A program made the position numbers and the translations under genes. A stretch of 64,000 nucleotides of DNA from Anaerolineae bacterium (GTDB lineage: Bacteria > Chloroflexota > Anaerolineae > 4572-78 > J111), in the NCBI GenBank assembly GCA_023151115.1, contig JAKLJP010000012.1:62001-126000 (forward strand). Direction: 5' to 3'. The notes beneath the pieces are model-generated. The model saw nothing but the letters and a program-made list of their open reading frames with translations. It ran no database searches and was not told the origin of the DNA. Positions 16,541 to 24,800 of this stretch are shown one piece after another (position 1 is the first letter of the stretch; every line of letters begins with the position of its first letter).

Positions 16541-18489
16541 GCCGGCCGTTGCGCGTCTTGTTTGTCGAAGACTCTGAAGATGATATGCTGCTGCTGGTGC
16601 GTCATCTGCGCCAGGGCGGTTTCGATCCAACTTATAAAGTCGTCCAAAATGCCGCAAGCATGCGGGCCGCGCTTAACCAACATCCCTGGGACGTGGTTAT
16701 TTCTGATTACGCCCTACCCCAATTTAATGGATTGGCCGCCTTGAATCTTTTAAAGCAAACCGGGCTGGACATTCCTTTTATCATTGTTTCAGGTACCATT
16801 GGCGAAGAAACAGCCGTAGCGGCTATGAAGGCCGGCGCCCACGATTATCTCATGAAAAATAACCTGACCCGTTTAGGGCCGGTGGTGGCGCGCGAGCTAC
16901 AGGAAGCCGAGGGACGGCGTAACCGTAAACGGGCCGAAGCGGCGTTGAGCGAGAGCGAAGAACGCTTTCGCCAGGTGATCTCGTCCATTAGCGATTGGAT
17001 TTACGTAACTCAAGTAACCGAGCAAGGCCAATTGGTCAATCTTTATTTCTCACCCCAGGTTGAAACCCTTACCGGCTACCCTTATGAAAAGTTTATGGCC
17101 GACTGGGCCTTCTGGCCGTCGGTGGTCATTCATCCTGATGATCGGGCTGCGGCCGCCAGGCAGGCGGCTTTGTTGGCGGCCGGCCAGAGCAGCGAAACTG
17201 AATATCGGCTGGTTCGCGCCGATGGCCAAATTATCTGGGTGCGTGACAGCGCCAGGGTAGAAAATACCTCAGCCACCAAAATCATCTATGGGCTGGTAAG
17301 CGATATTACCGCCCGCAAGCAGCTTGAAGAGCAGTTTTTGCAATCCCAAAAAATGGAGGCGATTGGCCGGTTGGCCGGGGGAGTGGCCCACGATTTTAAC
17401 AATATTCTGACCGTTATGATCGGCTACACCGATTTAATCCTGAGTCGTCATCAACAGCCGGATGATCCTGAGCGCGAGGAGCTTGAGCAGATCAAAAAAG
17501 CGATCAAACAGGCCACTTTGCTCACCCGGCAACTGCTAACCTTTAGCCGTAAGCAAGTTGTCCAGCCCCAAGTGATAAATTTGAATACGATTGTAACTGA
17601 TTTGGGAACCATGCTGCGCCGCCTGATCGGTGAGCATATTGAATTAGTGACCATCCTGGAGCCAAAGTTGGGACAGGTCAAAGCGGATCCGGGCCAAATG
17701 GAACAGGTGGTGATGAATCTGGCGGTTAACGCCCGCGATGCCATGCCGCATGGAGGCACGCTGACCATTGCCACCAGCAACGTGAATTTGGATGAAGCCG
17801 AGGCGCGCCAGCACATCGGCGCTAAACCAGGGGCTTATGTCCGGCTAACCATTAGCGACACCGGCCACGGCATGGATGCTGAGACTCGTCTGCACATTTT
17901 TGAGCCTTTTTTTACCACCAAAGAACCAGGCCAGGGCACAGGGTTAGGATTGACAACGGTCCACGGCATTGTGAACCAGAGCGGTGGCCATATTGTGGTT
18001 CATAGCGAGGCGGGCGACGGGGCTACGTTCGACATTTTTCTACCTCAGGCAGAGATGCCTTCCCTGGCGGTCAGCCTTGTCAAGCAGACGCCTATCCCTA
18101 CAGAGCAGGGTTCGGAAACAATTTTACTGGTAGAAGACGAGGAAGCAGTGCGCCAACTGGCTCAACGTATCCTGTTGCAAGAGGGGTACACCGTTTTAGA
18201 AGCGCAAAACGGCGAGGCGGCTATGCAAACCCTGCACGAATATCCCTCCCCTTTGCATCTGCTCCTAACCGATATCGTCATGCCCGGCCGCATAAATGGG
18301 CAAGAATTGAGTAACCTGGTAACACAGACACATCCCCAGGTAAAAGTGCTTTACATGTCGGGCTATACCGATAATATCCCGGTTCCCGATGGCGAAGGTG
18401 ATCCGATGAGGGCTTTTTTGGCCAAACCCTTTACGCCGGGCGGGCTGGCGCGTAAAGTGCGCGAACTGCTGGATGCCCCCTCTATCTGA
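16537..18489 (+). CDS. Receiver-PAS-histidine kinase-receiver hybrid
   Basis: 650 aa, soluble. Order: N-terminal receiver (~5-120; FVEDSEDDM, Asp in VISDYALPQFNG); PAS (~145-260, DITARKQLEEQF); HisKA with GGVAHDFNNILTVMIGY (His acceptor); HATPase (~385-500; NLAVNARDAMP, DTGHGMD, GTGLGLTTV); C-terminal receiver (~525-645; LVEDEEAVR, Asp in LLTDIVMPG, Lys in AKPF). The HDFNN-type kinase with an attached receiver is the NtrB-like phosphorelay class. No DNA-binding output is present, so the relay must end on a protein elsewhere or on a process other than transcription. It starts four bases inside the previous stop. Confidence 0.93.
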   Translation: MSRPLRVLFVEDSEDDMLLLVRHLRQGGFDPTYKVVQNAASMRAALNQHPWDVVISDYALPQFNGLAALNLLKQTGLDIPFIIVSGTIGEETAVAAMKAGAHDYLMKNNLTRLGPVVARELQEAEGRRNRKRAEAALSESEERFRQVISSISDWIYVTQVTEQGQLVNLYFSPQVETLTGYPYEKFMADWAFWPSVVIHPDDRAAAARQAALLAAGQSSETEYRLVRADGQIIWVRDSARVENTSATKIIYGLVSDITARKQLEEQFLQSQKMEAIGRLAGGVAHDFNNILTVMIGYTDLILSRHQQPDDPEREELEQIKKAIKQATLLTRQLLTFSRKQVVQPQVINLNTIVTDLGTMLRRLIGEHIELVTILEPKLGQVKADPGQMEQVVMNLAVNARDAMPHGGTLTIATSNVNLDEAEARQHIGAKPGAYVRLTISDTGHGMDAETRLHIFEPFFTTKEPGQGTGLGLTTVHGIVNQSGGHIVVHSEAGDGATFDIFLPQAEMPSLAVSLVKQTPIPTEQGSETILLVEDEEAVRQLAQRILLQEGYTVLEAQNGEAAMQTLHEYPSPLHLLLTDIVMPGRINGQELSNLVTQTHPQVKVLYMSGYTDNIPVPDGEGDPMRAFLAKPFTPGGLARKVRELLDAPSI

Positions 18490-18510
18490 GAGGGGTTATT
18501 CAGCAGCAAT

Positions 18511-18560
18511 TGGAGTCCAAAGCTTGCTTTGATCCCTTCCAAAGCAAGCTTTGGACTCCA
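18511..18560. repeat. Perfect 21-bp stem hairpin
   Basis: TGGAGTCCAAAGCTTGCTTTG (18511-18531) and its exact complement at 18540-18560 flank an 8-nt loop. No T-run follows. It may terminate the signalling operon, but a shorter relative (GGAGTCCAAAAGC stem) occurs at 63709, pointing to a second small repeat family. Confidence 0.85.
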
Positions 18561-18608
18561 TCTCCAACCAAAATGAGCACATTTATTTGATTGATAAACA
18601 AGCCAGGG

Positions 18609-19028
18609 ATGACTAACAATTCTAGACCTGTAGTCAACCGAAGAATCTGGCTCTACTTTCAGCGAACCGTCTGGCTGCGCTGCCCCGAGTGCGGTATCTC
18701 GCCTTTGTATTTGCCGGCCAGCCGGGTCGAAAGCATTTCCGATTGGTTTACCATGCTGCCCGGCTGTCCTCGCTGCGGCTACCCCTATGACCGCGAACCG
18801 GGTTATTTTATCTTCGCCATCTCGATGATCAACTTTGGCCTGGTAGCTATTGTTGGGGTCGGCACGCTGCTGCTCCTCGACATCCTGTTCGACCTGTCCA
18901 CAGCCCAACTCATCTTCTTTACTTTAGTGCCCCTATGGCTGCTGGGCATTCTGTCGGCCCGGCACACCAAAGCCTTTTTTCTGGCCCTGGACCATTTGCT
19001 CAGCCCGCACCGCAAAGACCACCGCTGA
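18609..19028 (+). CDS. DUF983 family membrane protein
   Basis: 139 aa. It contains LRCPECGISPLY and, after ~25 residues, LPGCPRCGYPYDREPGYF: two CxxC pairs of a zinc-ribbon-like knuckle followed by two membrane helices, the DUF983 layout. Function is unknown in the family, which is widespread and sometimes near oxidase genes. The ATG at 18609 was preferred to an in-frame TTG at 18591; neither has a well-spaced ribosome site. The C-terminus is basic (HRKDHR). Confidence 0.85.
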   Translation: MTNNSRPVVNRRIWLYFQRTVWLRCPECGISPLYLPASRVESISDWFTMLPGCPRCGYPYDREPGYFIFAISMINFGLVAIVGVGTLLLLDILFDLSTAQLIFFTLVPLWLLGILSARHTKAFFLALDHLLSPHRKDHR

Positions 19029-19057
19029 AATACTTCTCGATTGCAGCAGTTACGTAG

Positions 19058-19164
19058 TCATGTCATTTCGAGCGACGATAGGAGCGAGAAATCTGCTCGT
19101 TCACCGTAACATTTTAGACAGTGGTAACGAAGATTCCTCCCACTTCGTGGGTCGGAATGACATG
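19058..19164. repeat. Interspersed inverted-repeat element, copy 3
   Basis: Starts CATGTCATTTCGAGCGACGA and ends GTCGGAATGACATG. The inner part is more diverged than in the other copies. Sits between the convergent DUF983 and IPK genes. Confidence 0.8.
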
Positions 19165-19179
19165 ATCGTGTAGGTTCTC

Positions 19180-19992
19180 TCAATTAATCAACGTGCCAAA
19201 ATTAACTGCCTGTCCCTTGAGCACTTTTTCCACATTTCCCGGCTGCTCCGCCGAGATAATCATGGCCTGCATGGGCGGCATGGCCAGGGTCAGCCGGTAC
19301 ATATCACGCACTTTGGTAAACATCCCGCCGGTCACGTCCACCCCGTGCGAGCCGCCCAGCCGGGCCTCGACCTCGCTCCAATTGCTGCTGTCAATCTCTT
19401 CAATCAATTCTGCCCCTGAATCGTTCAGCGGGTCACGGTCATAAACACCGTCCACCTGGCCGCTCAACACAATCCGGCCGGGCGACAGCTCGCGGGCCAG
19501 GTTGTCAAACAACTTCTCGGTAGAAACAATGCTCATGCCCTGGTTGGCGTCCACGCTGACATCACCATAAATCACCGGCACCAACCCGTGCTTGAGGACT
19601 TCTTTCAGTGGGAAGGTTTCAAAATACATCAACTGCTCGCCGCGAGTGCGGGTGCTGGCTGAGGGTTGGAACTTGATTGCCGGTACCCCGGCCCGGCGCA
19701 GCGCCTTCATCACAATGTGGTTAAGTTCGGCGGCGGCGGCGGCCACCTCGGCAAAACCGGGCCAGCTATTGGCGGCAATGGCCCCCTTATGAGTTTGGTA
19801 CTTGGCTGCCACCTCGTGCCCAAATGAACCGGCCCCGTGGCCGATAATCAGGCGCAAATCATCGCCCCGGTCGGTTAAGGCGTTATTGATTTCGGCGGCT
19901 AAGCGGTTAATTACATCCATCCGCGCCGTGAAAGGCCGCGTTTTATCGGTAATCACCGAACCGCCCAATTTCAACAAAACGAGTTCAGACAA
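19180..19992 (-). CDS. Isopentenyl phosphate kinase
   Basis: 270 aa, amino-acid-kinase fold. The N-terminus LVLLKLGGSVITDKTRPFTA and the motif LIIGHGAGSFGH are diagnostic of isopentenyl phosphate kinases; the His in GAGSFGH is the residue that marks IPK activity. Later VIYGDVSVD, IVLSGQVDGVYDRDP and LGGSHGVDVTGGMFTKV are typical nucleotide-binding parts. The enzyme makes isopentenyl diphosphate from isopentenyl phosphate and ATP, the last step of the modified mevalonate pathway. A mevalonate-type decarboxylase lies at 55836. Start has GGAGAC upstream. Confidence 0.92.
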   Translation of the reverse strand: MSELVLLKLGGSVITDKTRPFTARMDVINRLAAEINNALTDRGDDLRLIIGHGAGSFGHEVAAKYQTHKGAIAANSWPGFAEVAAAAAELNHIVMKALRRAGVPAIKFQPSASTRTRGEQLMYFETFPLKEVLKHGLVPVIYGDVSVDANQGMSIVSTEKLFDNLARELSPGRIVLSGQVDGVYDRDPLNDSGAELIEEIDSSNWSEVEARLGGSHGVDVTGGMFTKVRDMYRLTLAMPPMQAMIISAEQPGNVEKVLKGQAVNFGTLIN

Positions 19993-20033
19993 TGGAGTCT
20001 CCTGTCAATGGATAAAATCGGTGTAACTACTAC

Positions 20034-20136
20034 GCCATGTCATTTCGAGGCTGAAAGCCGAGAAATCTCAGAGGTCGTTGTCTGCAAACTATGGATTAGG
20101 AGATTTCTCGCTCCTAACGTCGCTCGAAATGACATG
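20034..20136. repeat. Interspersed inverted-repeat element, copy 4
   Basis: CCATGTCATTTCGAGGC at left, GTCGCTCGAAATGACATG at right, with GAGAAATCTCA and AGGAGATTTCTCG as the inner stem. Located upstream of the IPK gene and downstream of larC. Confidence 0.85.
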
Positions 20137-20203
20137 AGAGGTGAGGAGCTACAAATTGCTGAATTTTACTCCAAAGGCGAGTTTTGGGAAAGCCTCAATC
20201 GCT

Positions 20204-21400
20204 TTAAAGGGTTTCGTGGAGCGTATCCAGCAGCTCTACCGCAATGGCTTGCAGCGCAGCCAGATAAACTTCCCGCAGGGGTACGCCGTTAATCTCGGCC
20301 AGCCGGCGACAGTCCTCGTATTCCGGCGCAGCTTTCGAGTGCTTATGACCCCAAGAGGCCACTTTGACCCGCACCGGACCGTAGGAGGTTTGCACGGTCT
20401 GGCTGGAGCGGGCCAGGCAGTGGCGCAGCACGGTCTGCTGCCGGACTCCCAGGGTGCTGGTTTCGGCAAACAAAATTGCCATCAATTTATTGGCTTGCGC
20501 GGGACGGCAGAGCACGTGCAGCAGTGTAGCCGGGCGGTTCTTTTTCATTTGAATAGGGGCTAAAAAGACATCCAGCGCCCCTGCCTCGAATAAGCGACCC
20601 ATGACATAATCATAAGTTTCCGGGTTGAGGTCGTCAATGTTGGTTTCCAGTAAGGTTAACGTTTCTGTCGCCGCGCTGCTTGGGGCAGCTTGTTGGCCCA
20701 ACAGCAGCCGCAGCACATTGGGAATGGGCAAATCGCGGCCTCCGGCCCCATACCCGACCGCTTCGAGGGTCATAGCCGGCAGCGGGCCAAACTCTGCCGC
20801 CAGCGAGGTCAGCAGCGCCGCGCCGGTGGGGGTGACCAGTTCCTTTTCAATCTCACTGCCAACCACCGGCACACCTTTGAGCAAAGCGACCGTGGCCGGA
20901 GCGGGCAGGGGAATGGCGCCGTGCGCTCCCTTTACAAAGCCCCGGCCCAACGGTAGCGGCGAGACGACGACGCGCTCCACACCCAGCGCGGCCAGCCCGG
21001 CCAAAACGCCGACCACATCCACAATGGTATCCACCCCGCCCAACTCGTGCAGGTGGATTTGTTCCAGCGTGACGCCGTGAATCCCGGCCTCGACTTCGCC
21101 CAGCCGCCGGAAGATGGCGATGGCCTGGTCTTTGATGGCGGCGGGTAAATCGCTCCCCTGGACAATGGCTTCGATTTCGGGCAGGTGGCGGGCTGAAACA
21201 TCGTCGTTAACCAGCACGTCCACTTTGAGGGCGCTAAAGCCCTTTTTCTCCACCCGCCGGACTCGCAGTTCAAAATCGTCCAGATGGAGCAGGGCCAGTT
21301 GTTGGCGCAGCGTCTCCTCCGGCAGTCCGGCGTCGAGCAGCGCTCCTAGCAGCATGTCGCCGCTGGCCCCGGCAATGCAGTCAAAGTAAGCTATTTTCAT
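20204..21400 (-). CDS. larC: LarC, nickel-pincer cofactor cyclometallase
   Basis: 398 aa from the ATG giving MKIAYFDCIAGASGDMLLGA, the conserved LarC start. The frame is open further upstream, but that part is a repeat region and overlaps larB. Internal landmarks: HLHELGGVDTIVDVVGVLAGL and GAHGAIPLPAPATVALL. The nickel-binding C-terminal part follows (LETNIDDLNPETYDYVMGRL, MKKNRPATLLHVL). LarC inserts nickel into the pyridinium-bis-thiocarboxylate mononucleotide using CTP. It is one continuous gene, with no larC1/larC2 frameshift. Last gene of the larE-larB-larC operon; an inverted repeat fills the 91 bp after larB. Confidence 0.93.
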   Translation of the reverse strand: MKIAYFDCIAGASGDMLLGALLDAGLPEETLRQQLALLHLDDFELRVRRVEKKGFSALKVDVLVNDDVSARHLPEIEAIVQGSDLPAAIKDQAIAIFRRLGEVEAGIHGVTLEQIHLHELGGVDTIVDVVGVLAGLAALGVERVVVSPLPLGRGFVKGAHGAIPLPAPATVALLKGVPVVGSEIEKELVTPTGAALLTSLAAEFGPLPAMTLEAVGYGAGGRDLPIPNVLRLLLGQQAAPSSAATETLTLLETNIDDLNPETYDYVMGRLFEAGALDVFLAPIQMKKNRPATLLHVLCRPAQANKLMAILFAETSTLGVRQQTVLRHCLARSSQTVQTSYGPVRVKVASWGHKHSKAAPEYEDCRRLAEINGVPLREVYLAALQAIAVELLDTLHETL

Positions 21401-21420
21401 TGATATAACCCTGATTAATC

Positions 21421-21490
21421 TGGAAGGCTGGAAGAATGGAAGGTTGGAGGATTGAGCAATCTTCCAGCCTTCCAACCTTCCATTCCTCCA
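21421..21490. repeat. Inverted pair of GGAAGGTTGGA-type repeats between larB and larC
   Basis: TGGAAGGCTGGAAGAATGG and AGGTTGG units (21421-21450) are followed by their complements (CTTCCAGCC, TTCCAACC, TTCCATTCC). This gives a long hairpin in the operon spacer that could lower downstream larC expression or stabilise the upstream message (inference). Confidence 0.85.
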
Positions 21491-21491
21491 A

Positions 21492-22253
21492 CTAACTTTT
21501 CTTCCGTAGAATGAGATGCGCAAAAACCCCTGCCCCAAAGCCGTTATCAATATTGACCACGGCCACGCCGGTGGCGCAGGAGTTGAGCATCGAGAGCAGC
21601 GGGGCCAGGCCGCCAAAGTGCGCCCCGTAGCCCACGCTGGTCGGTACGCCGATGACCGGACAGGCAACCAACCCGCCGACCACGCTGGTCAGCGCACCCT
21701 CCATCCCGGCCACACTGATGATAACCTCGGCCTTGAACAACCGCTCGCGCTGGTCCAGCAGGCGATGTACCCCGGCCACGCCGACATCGTAAGCTCGCTC
21801 GACCCGGCTGCCCAGAAATTCGGCGGTTTGGGCTGCTTCTTCCGCTACCGGCAGATCGGATGTGCCGCCGGTCACAACCAGCACGTAGGGCGCATCGGCG
21901 GCGGGGGCCGGCAGTTCGCTGCGGGTTAAAGTCAGCAGGCGCGAGACAGGGTCGTACTGCGCCTGGGGAAATTGCCCCCGGACGGCAGCAGCCATCTCGG
22001 CGGAAACCCGCGTCGCCAGCACCCGGTCGTGGTGCTGGCTCAACCGCTCCACAATCGCCAAAACCTGCTCAACCGTTTTGTTTTGGCAAAAAATCACTTC
22101 GGGCAAACCCTGCCGCAGCGAGCGGTGTAGGTCGAGCCGGGTGTGGCCGAGGTCTTCGTAGGGCAGGCCGCGCAGCCGTTCCATAGCCTGGGCCACGTCA
22201 ACCTGGCCAGACTGCACCTGGGTGAGCAAATGCTCCAGTTTTTCAAGGTCCAT
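21492..22253 (-). CDS. larB: LarB, nicotinate adenine dinucleotide carboxylase/hydrolase
   Basis: 253 aa. N-terminal helical part with VIFCQNKTVEQV, then a PurE-like Rossmann core (APYVLVVTGGTSDLPVAEEA, DVGVAGVHRL, VAGMEGALTSVVGGL, IGVPTSVGYG, CATGVAVVNIDNGFGAG). LarB carboxylates and hydrolyses NaAD, the first step of nickel-pincer cofactor synthesis. Its start overlaps the larE stop by 11 bp, showing translational coupling. Full length for the family. Confidence 0.95.
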   Translation of the reverse strand: MDLEKLEHLLTQVQSGQVDVAQAMERLRGLPYEDLGHTRLDLHRSLRQGLPEVIFCQNKTVEQVLAIVERLSQHHDRVLATRVSAEMAAAVRGQFPQAQYDPVSRLLTLTRSELPAPAADAPYVLVVTGGTSDLPVAEEAAQTAEFLGSRVERAYDVGVAGVHRLLDQRERLFKAEVIISVAGMEGALTSVVGGLVACPVIGVPTSVGYGAHFGGLAPLLSMLNSCATGVAVVNIDNGFGAGVFAHLILRKKS

Positions 22254-23049
22254 GTGCCAGCAAAACCTCGTTCATGCTGCCGGAGCGAAAGCCGGCCAAA
22301 TCGAGCGTGACGTAAGCATACCCCAGTTTTTTGAGCCGGTCTACAATCTGCTCGCGCTGGCGCAGCACCGCTTCAAAGTCGGCGGCTTCGATTTCGAGCC
22401 GGGCAATGTCATTGTGATGGCGCACCCGCAGTTGGCGAAAGCCCATCTGCTTGAGGGCCAGTTCGGCCTGTTCCACCTGCGACAGCATTTGCAGGGTAAT
22501 GGTGACGCCGTAGGGAATACGCGAGGAAAGACAGGCCGCAGCGGGTTTGTCCCAATTGGGCAGGCCGAGGGTGCGGGCCAGCTCGCGGATTTCGGCTTTG
22601 GTCAGCCCGACCTCTTGCAGGGGGCTGCGTACGCCCCGCTCGCGGGCGGCCTGGCGGCCGGGGCGATGGTCGCCCACGTCGTCAAGGTTGGTCCCGTCTA
22701 CCACGTAGTTATACCCTTCCCGCTGCGCATAATCCACCAGCTTGGTGTACACTTCGCTTTTGCAAAAATAGCAGCGGTTCGGGGCGTTAGCCAGGTAGCG
22801 GGGGTCGGCCGTTTCTTGGCTTTCAATGGGTAGATAGCGCGCGCCGATGTGGCTCACAATCGCTTCGGCTTCGGCCCGTTCGTGGGCGGCCAGGCTGGCC
22901 GAAATAGCGGTCATTGCCAGAGCTTTGTCCCCCAGGCAGTCGTGGGCCACTTTCAACACCAGGGCGCTGTCCACACCGCCGGAATAGGCCACCACCACAC
23001 TTTCCATCTGGCGCATTGTCTCTTTGAGTTTTTCTAGTTTGTCCGTCAT
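22243..23049 (-). CDS. larE: LarE, sulfur transferase for the nickel-pincer cofactor
   Basis: 268 aa from an ATG with GGAGGT upstream. PP-loop ATP pyrophosphatase: SGGVDS at 23-28 activates the substrate with ATP. Cysteines Cys93 and Cys96 (NRCYFC) and Cys173 (AACLSSR) are visible. The last corresponds to the site that donates sulfur in sacrificial LarE enzymes; three cysteines could instead hold a [4Fe-4S] cluster, as reported for some homologues (which type applies is inference). First gene of larE-larB-larC. No larA (lactate racemase) or other cofactor user is in the window. Confidence 0.93.
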   Translation of the reverse strand: MTDKLEKLKETMRQMESVVVAYSGGVDSALVLKVAHDCLGDKALAMTAISASLAAHERAEAEAIVSHIGARYLPIESQETADPRYLANAPNRCYFCKSEVYTKLVDYAQREGYNYVVDGTNLDDVGDHRPGRQAARERGVRSPLQEVGLTKAEIRELARTLGLPNWDKPAAACLSSRIPYGVTITLQMLSQVEQAELALKQMGFRQLRVRHHNDIARLEIEAADFEAVLRQREQIVDRLKKLGYAYVTLDLAGFRSGSMNEVLLAHGP

Positions 23050-23141
23050 GAATACATCGTACCTCCGCCAGAGATTATGCAATAAAGCAGCACGGCTGGC
23101 AAGGGGGTAGACAACTTTAAAAAAATAATTAACCAAAGCCC

Positions 23142-23211
23142 GTGAACCGTGATGCGTGATGCGTGAGAAGATTTTGCCTAGAATCCTCACGCATCACGCA
23201 TCACGTATCAT
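23142..23211. repeat. Heptamer array and inverted partner between larE and moaC
   Basis: GTGAACC, GTGATGC x2, GTGAGAA (23142-23169), a short spacer, then GCATCAC x2 and GTATCAT (to 23211). It lies in the divergent promoter region of larE and moaC. Confidence 0.92.
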
Positions 23212-23302
23212 TTGAATCGTTCACTGGTCTATCCCCCGCCTTTTTTGCGCCTGCTTTTAAGTTAGCTATAATCCCTTGAGATTATGGCTTGAGGACTGTT
23301 TT

Positions 23303-23791
23303 ATGACATTAACCCATCTCGACGAACATGGCCGCGCCCGCATGGTAGATGTAGGCCAGAAAGATGATACCCAGCGCGAAGCTGTGGCGCGAGGCCGCAT
23401 CTGGATGAAGCCGGAAACGCTGGCGCTCATCCAGGAAGGCGGCATCAGCAAAGGCGATGTGCTGGCGGTGGCTCAGGTGGCGGGGATTATGGCTGCCAAA
23501 CGCACCCACGAGTTGATTCCCATGTGCCACCCGCTGCTGCTGACCCACGTCAGCCTGACCTTTGAACCTCACCCCGCTGGTCAGGCCGAAGAACTGGCCG
23601 TGATTGACATCAGCGCCACCGTCCGCACCACCGGCAAAACTGGGGTGGAGATGGAAGCCCTGACGGCGGTCAGCATGGCTGGGCTGACCATTTACGACAT
23701 GTGTAAAGCCGTTGACCGAGCCATGCAGCTTGACGCCATCCGCCTGGCCCGCAAAAGCGGCGGGAAGAGCGGGGAAATAGTGTTGGAGTAG
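23303..23791 (+). CDS. moaC: MoaC, cyclic pyranopterin monophosphate synthase
   Basis: 162 aa from ATG with GAGG eight bases upstream; an upstream in-frame start at 23276 is less likely. Conserved MoaC features: [47 protein letters not shown] with the catalytic-pocket His, [15 protein letters not shown], and a C-terminal Lys in the ARKSGGKSG tail. It acts in step two of molybdenum cofactor synthesis, turning the MoaA product into cPMP. The next gene, 104 bp on, is the fused molybdopterin synthase. Confidence 0.95.
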   Translation: MTLTHLDEHGRARMVDVGQKDDTQREAVARGRIWMKPETLALIQEGGISKGDVLAVAQVAGIMAAKRTHELIPMCHPLLLTHVSLTFEPHPAGQAEELAVIDISATVRTTGKTGVEMEALTAVSMAGLTIYDMCKAVDRAMQLDAIRLARKSGGKSGEIVLE

Positions 23792-23872
23792 GAACTGAAG
23801 GAACTTACGGAACTAAGGGAACTGTGAGTCATAAGTCCCTCAGTTCCTTCAGTTCCCTGAATTTCACAGGTT
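23790..23872. repeat. Repeat and inverted copy between moaC and moaX
   Basis: GGAACTGAAGGAACTTACGG and further GGAACT units (23790-23825) are followed by the complementary AGTCCCTCAGTTCCTTCAG units. This 8-9 bp unit type predicts a long hairpin within the operon. Confidence 0.85.
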
Positions 23873-23895
23873 TCACTTTTGCCAGGAGCAACTCA

Positions 23896-24597
23896 ATGAG
23901 AGTCACCGTTAAATTATTTGCCCGGCTGCGGGAGTTGGTCGGGACGCACAGTATCGAGCGGCAGGTGGCCGAAAATGCCACTATTGCCGACCTAGTCCAG
24001 ATGTTGCAGGCTGAATTTCCAAAACTGGTCGAGGTCTTTCCCCGGACGGTCGTCTCGGTTAATCGAGAGTTTGCCGAACGGGAAACGCGGCTGACTGATG
24101 GTGATGAGGTAGCCTTTTTCCCGCCGGTCAGCGGCGGCTCCGGCTCGGACGACTCTATGTTTGCTATCACCTTCGAGCCGATCAGCCTCGATGTCTGGGC
24201 GGCCAAAGTGCGCCGCCCGGAAACGGGAGCGGTGGCCGTGTTTGCCGGGACGGTGCGGAACGTTTCCGCCGGCAAAGAGGTCGAGCACCTGGAATACGAA
24301 GCTTATGAAGAAATGGCCGTAGCCAAACTGCGCCAGGTGGCCGCCGAGGCCCGCGAGCAGTGGCCTAAAATTGTGGAGATTGCCATTGTCCAGCGTATCG
24401 GCCATCTGGAGGTGGGCGATAATGCGGTGATTGTGGCCGTGTCCAGCCCGCACCGGGGCGACGGCTGCTTTGAAGCCTGCCAGTACGCCATCAACCGGCT
24501 CAAACAAATTGTGCCGATTTGGAAAAAAGAAGTCAGCCCGGACGGCAGCGAGTGGGTGGAGGGCGATTATCTGCCTTCAACCCAGGACGCCGGATGA
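23896..24597 (+). CDS. moaX: MoaD-MoaE fusion (molybdopterin synthase, MoaX type)
   Basis: 233 aa from ATG with AGGAG nearby; the longer frame upstream is repeat sequence. Residues 1-81 are MoaD (ubiquitin fold; LTDGDEVAFFPPVSGG). From ~88 the protein is MoaE (SLDVWAAKVRRPETGAVAVF, YEAYEEMA, VSSPHRGDGCFEACQ, IVPIWKKE with the catalytic Lys). MoaD needs a free C-terminal Gly-Gly to carry the thiocarboxylate; here Gly80-Gly81 is internal and followed by SGSDDS, so cleavage after Gly81 is expected, as described for mycobacterial MoaX. The product converts cPMP to molybdopterin. Located after moaC. Confidence 0.92.
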   Translation: MRVTVKLFARLRELVGTHSIERQVAENATIADLVQMLQAEFPKLVEVFPRTVVSVNREFAERETRLTDGDEVAFFPPVSGGSGSDDSMFAITFEPISLDVWAAKVRRPETGAVAVFAGTVRNVSAGKEVEHLEYEAYEEMAVAKLRQVAAEAREQWPKIVEIAIVQRIGHLEVGDNAVIVAVSSPHRGDGCFEACQYAINRLKQIVPIWKKEVSPDGSEWVEGDYLPSTQDAG

Positions 24598-24756
24598 TTT
24601 ACGATTTGTGATTTACGATTTTCGATTTTGTAACTGGTGATACGGAAGCGACCGAGGCGGAATAATTGTGAATAGTGAATAGTGAATGGTGAATGGTGAA
24701 CGGCTCGCTATGAGTCTCTCATTAACAATTCACAATTGACAATTCACCATTAATTA
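24596..24756. repeat. Heptamer arrays between moaX and rnc
   Basis: ATTTACG/GATTTGT-type units begin at the moaX stop (24596-24630). GTGAATA x2, GTGAATG x2, GTGAACG follow at 24668-24702, with the complementary CACAATT, GACAATT, CACCATT units at 24728-24752. They form a large predicted hairpin ahead of rnc. Confidence 0.92.
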
Positions 24757-24800
24757 TTATCTTGGTTTCTTCCGTATCCTCGGTTCACACGAGGAGTGTT

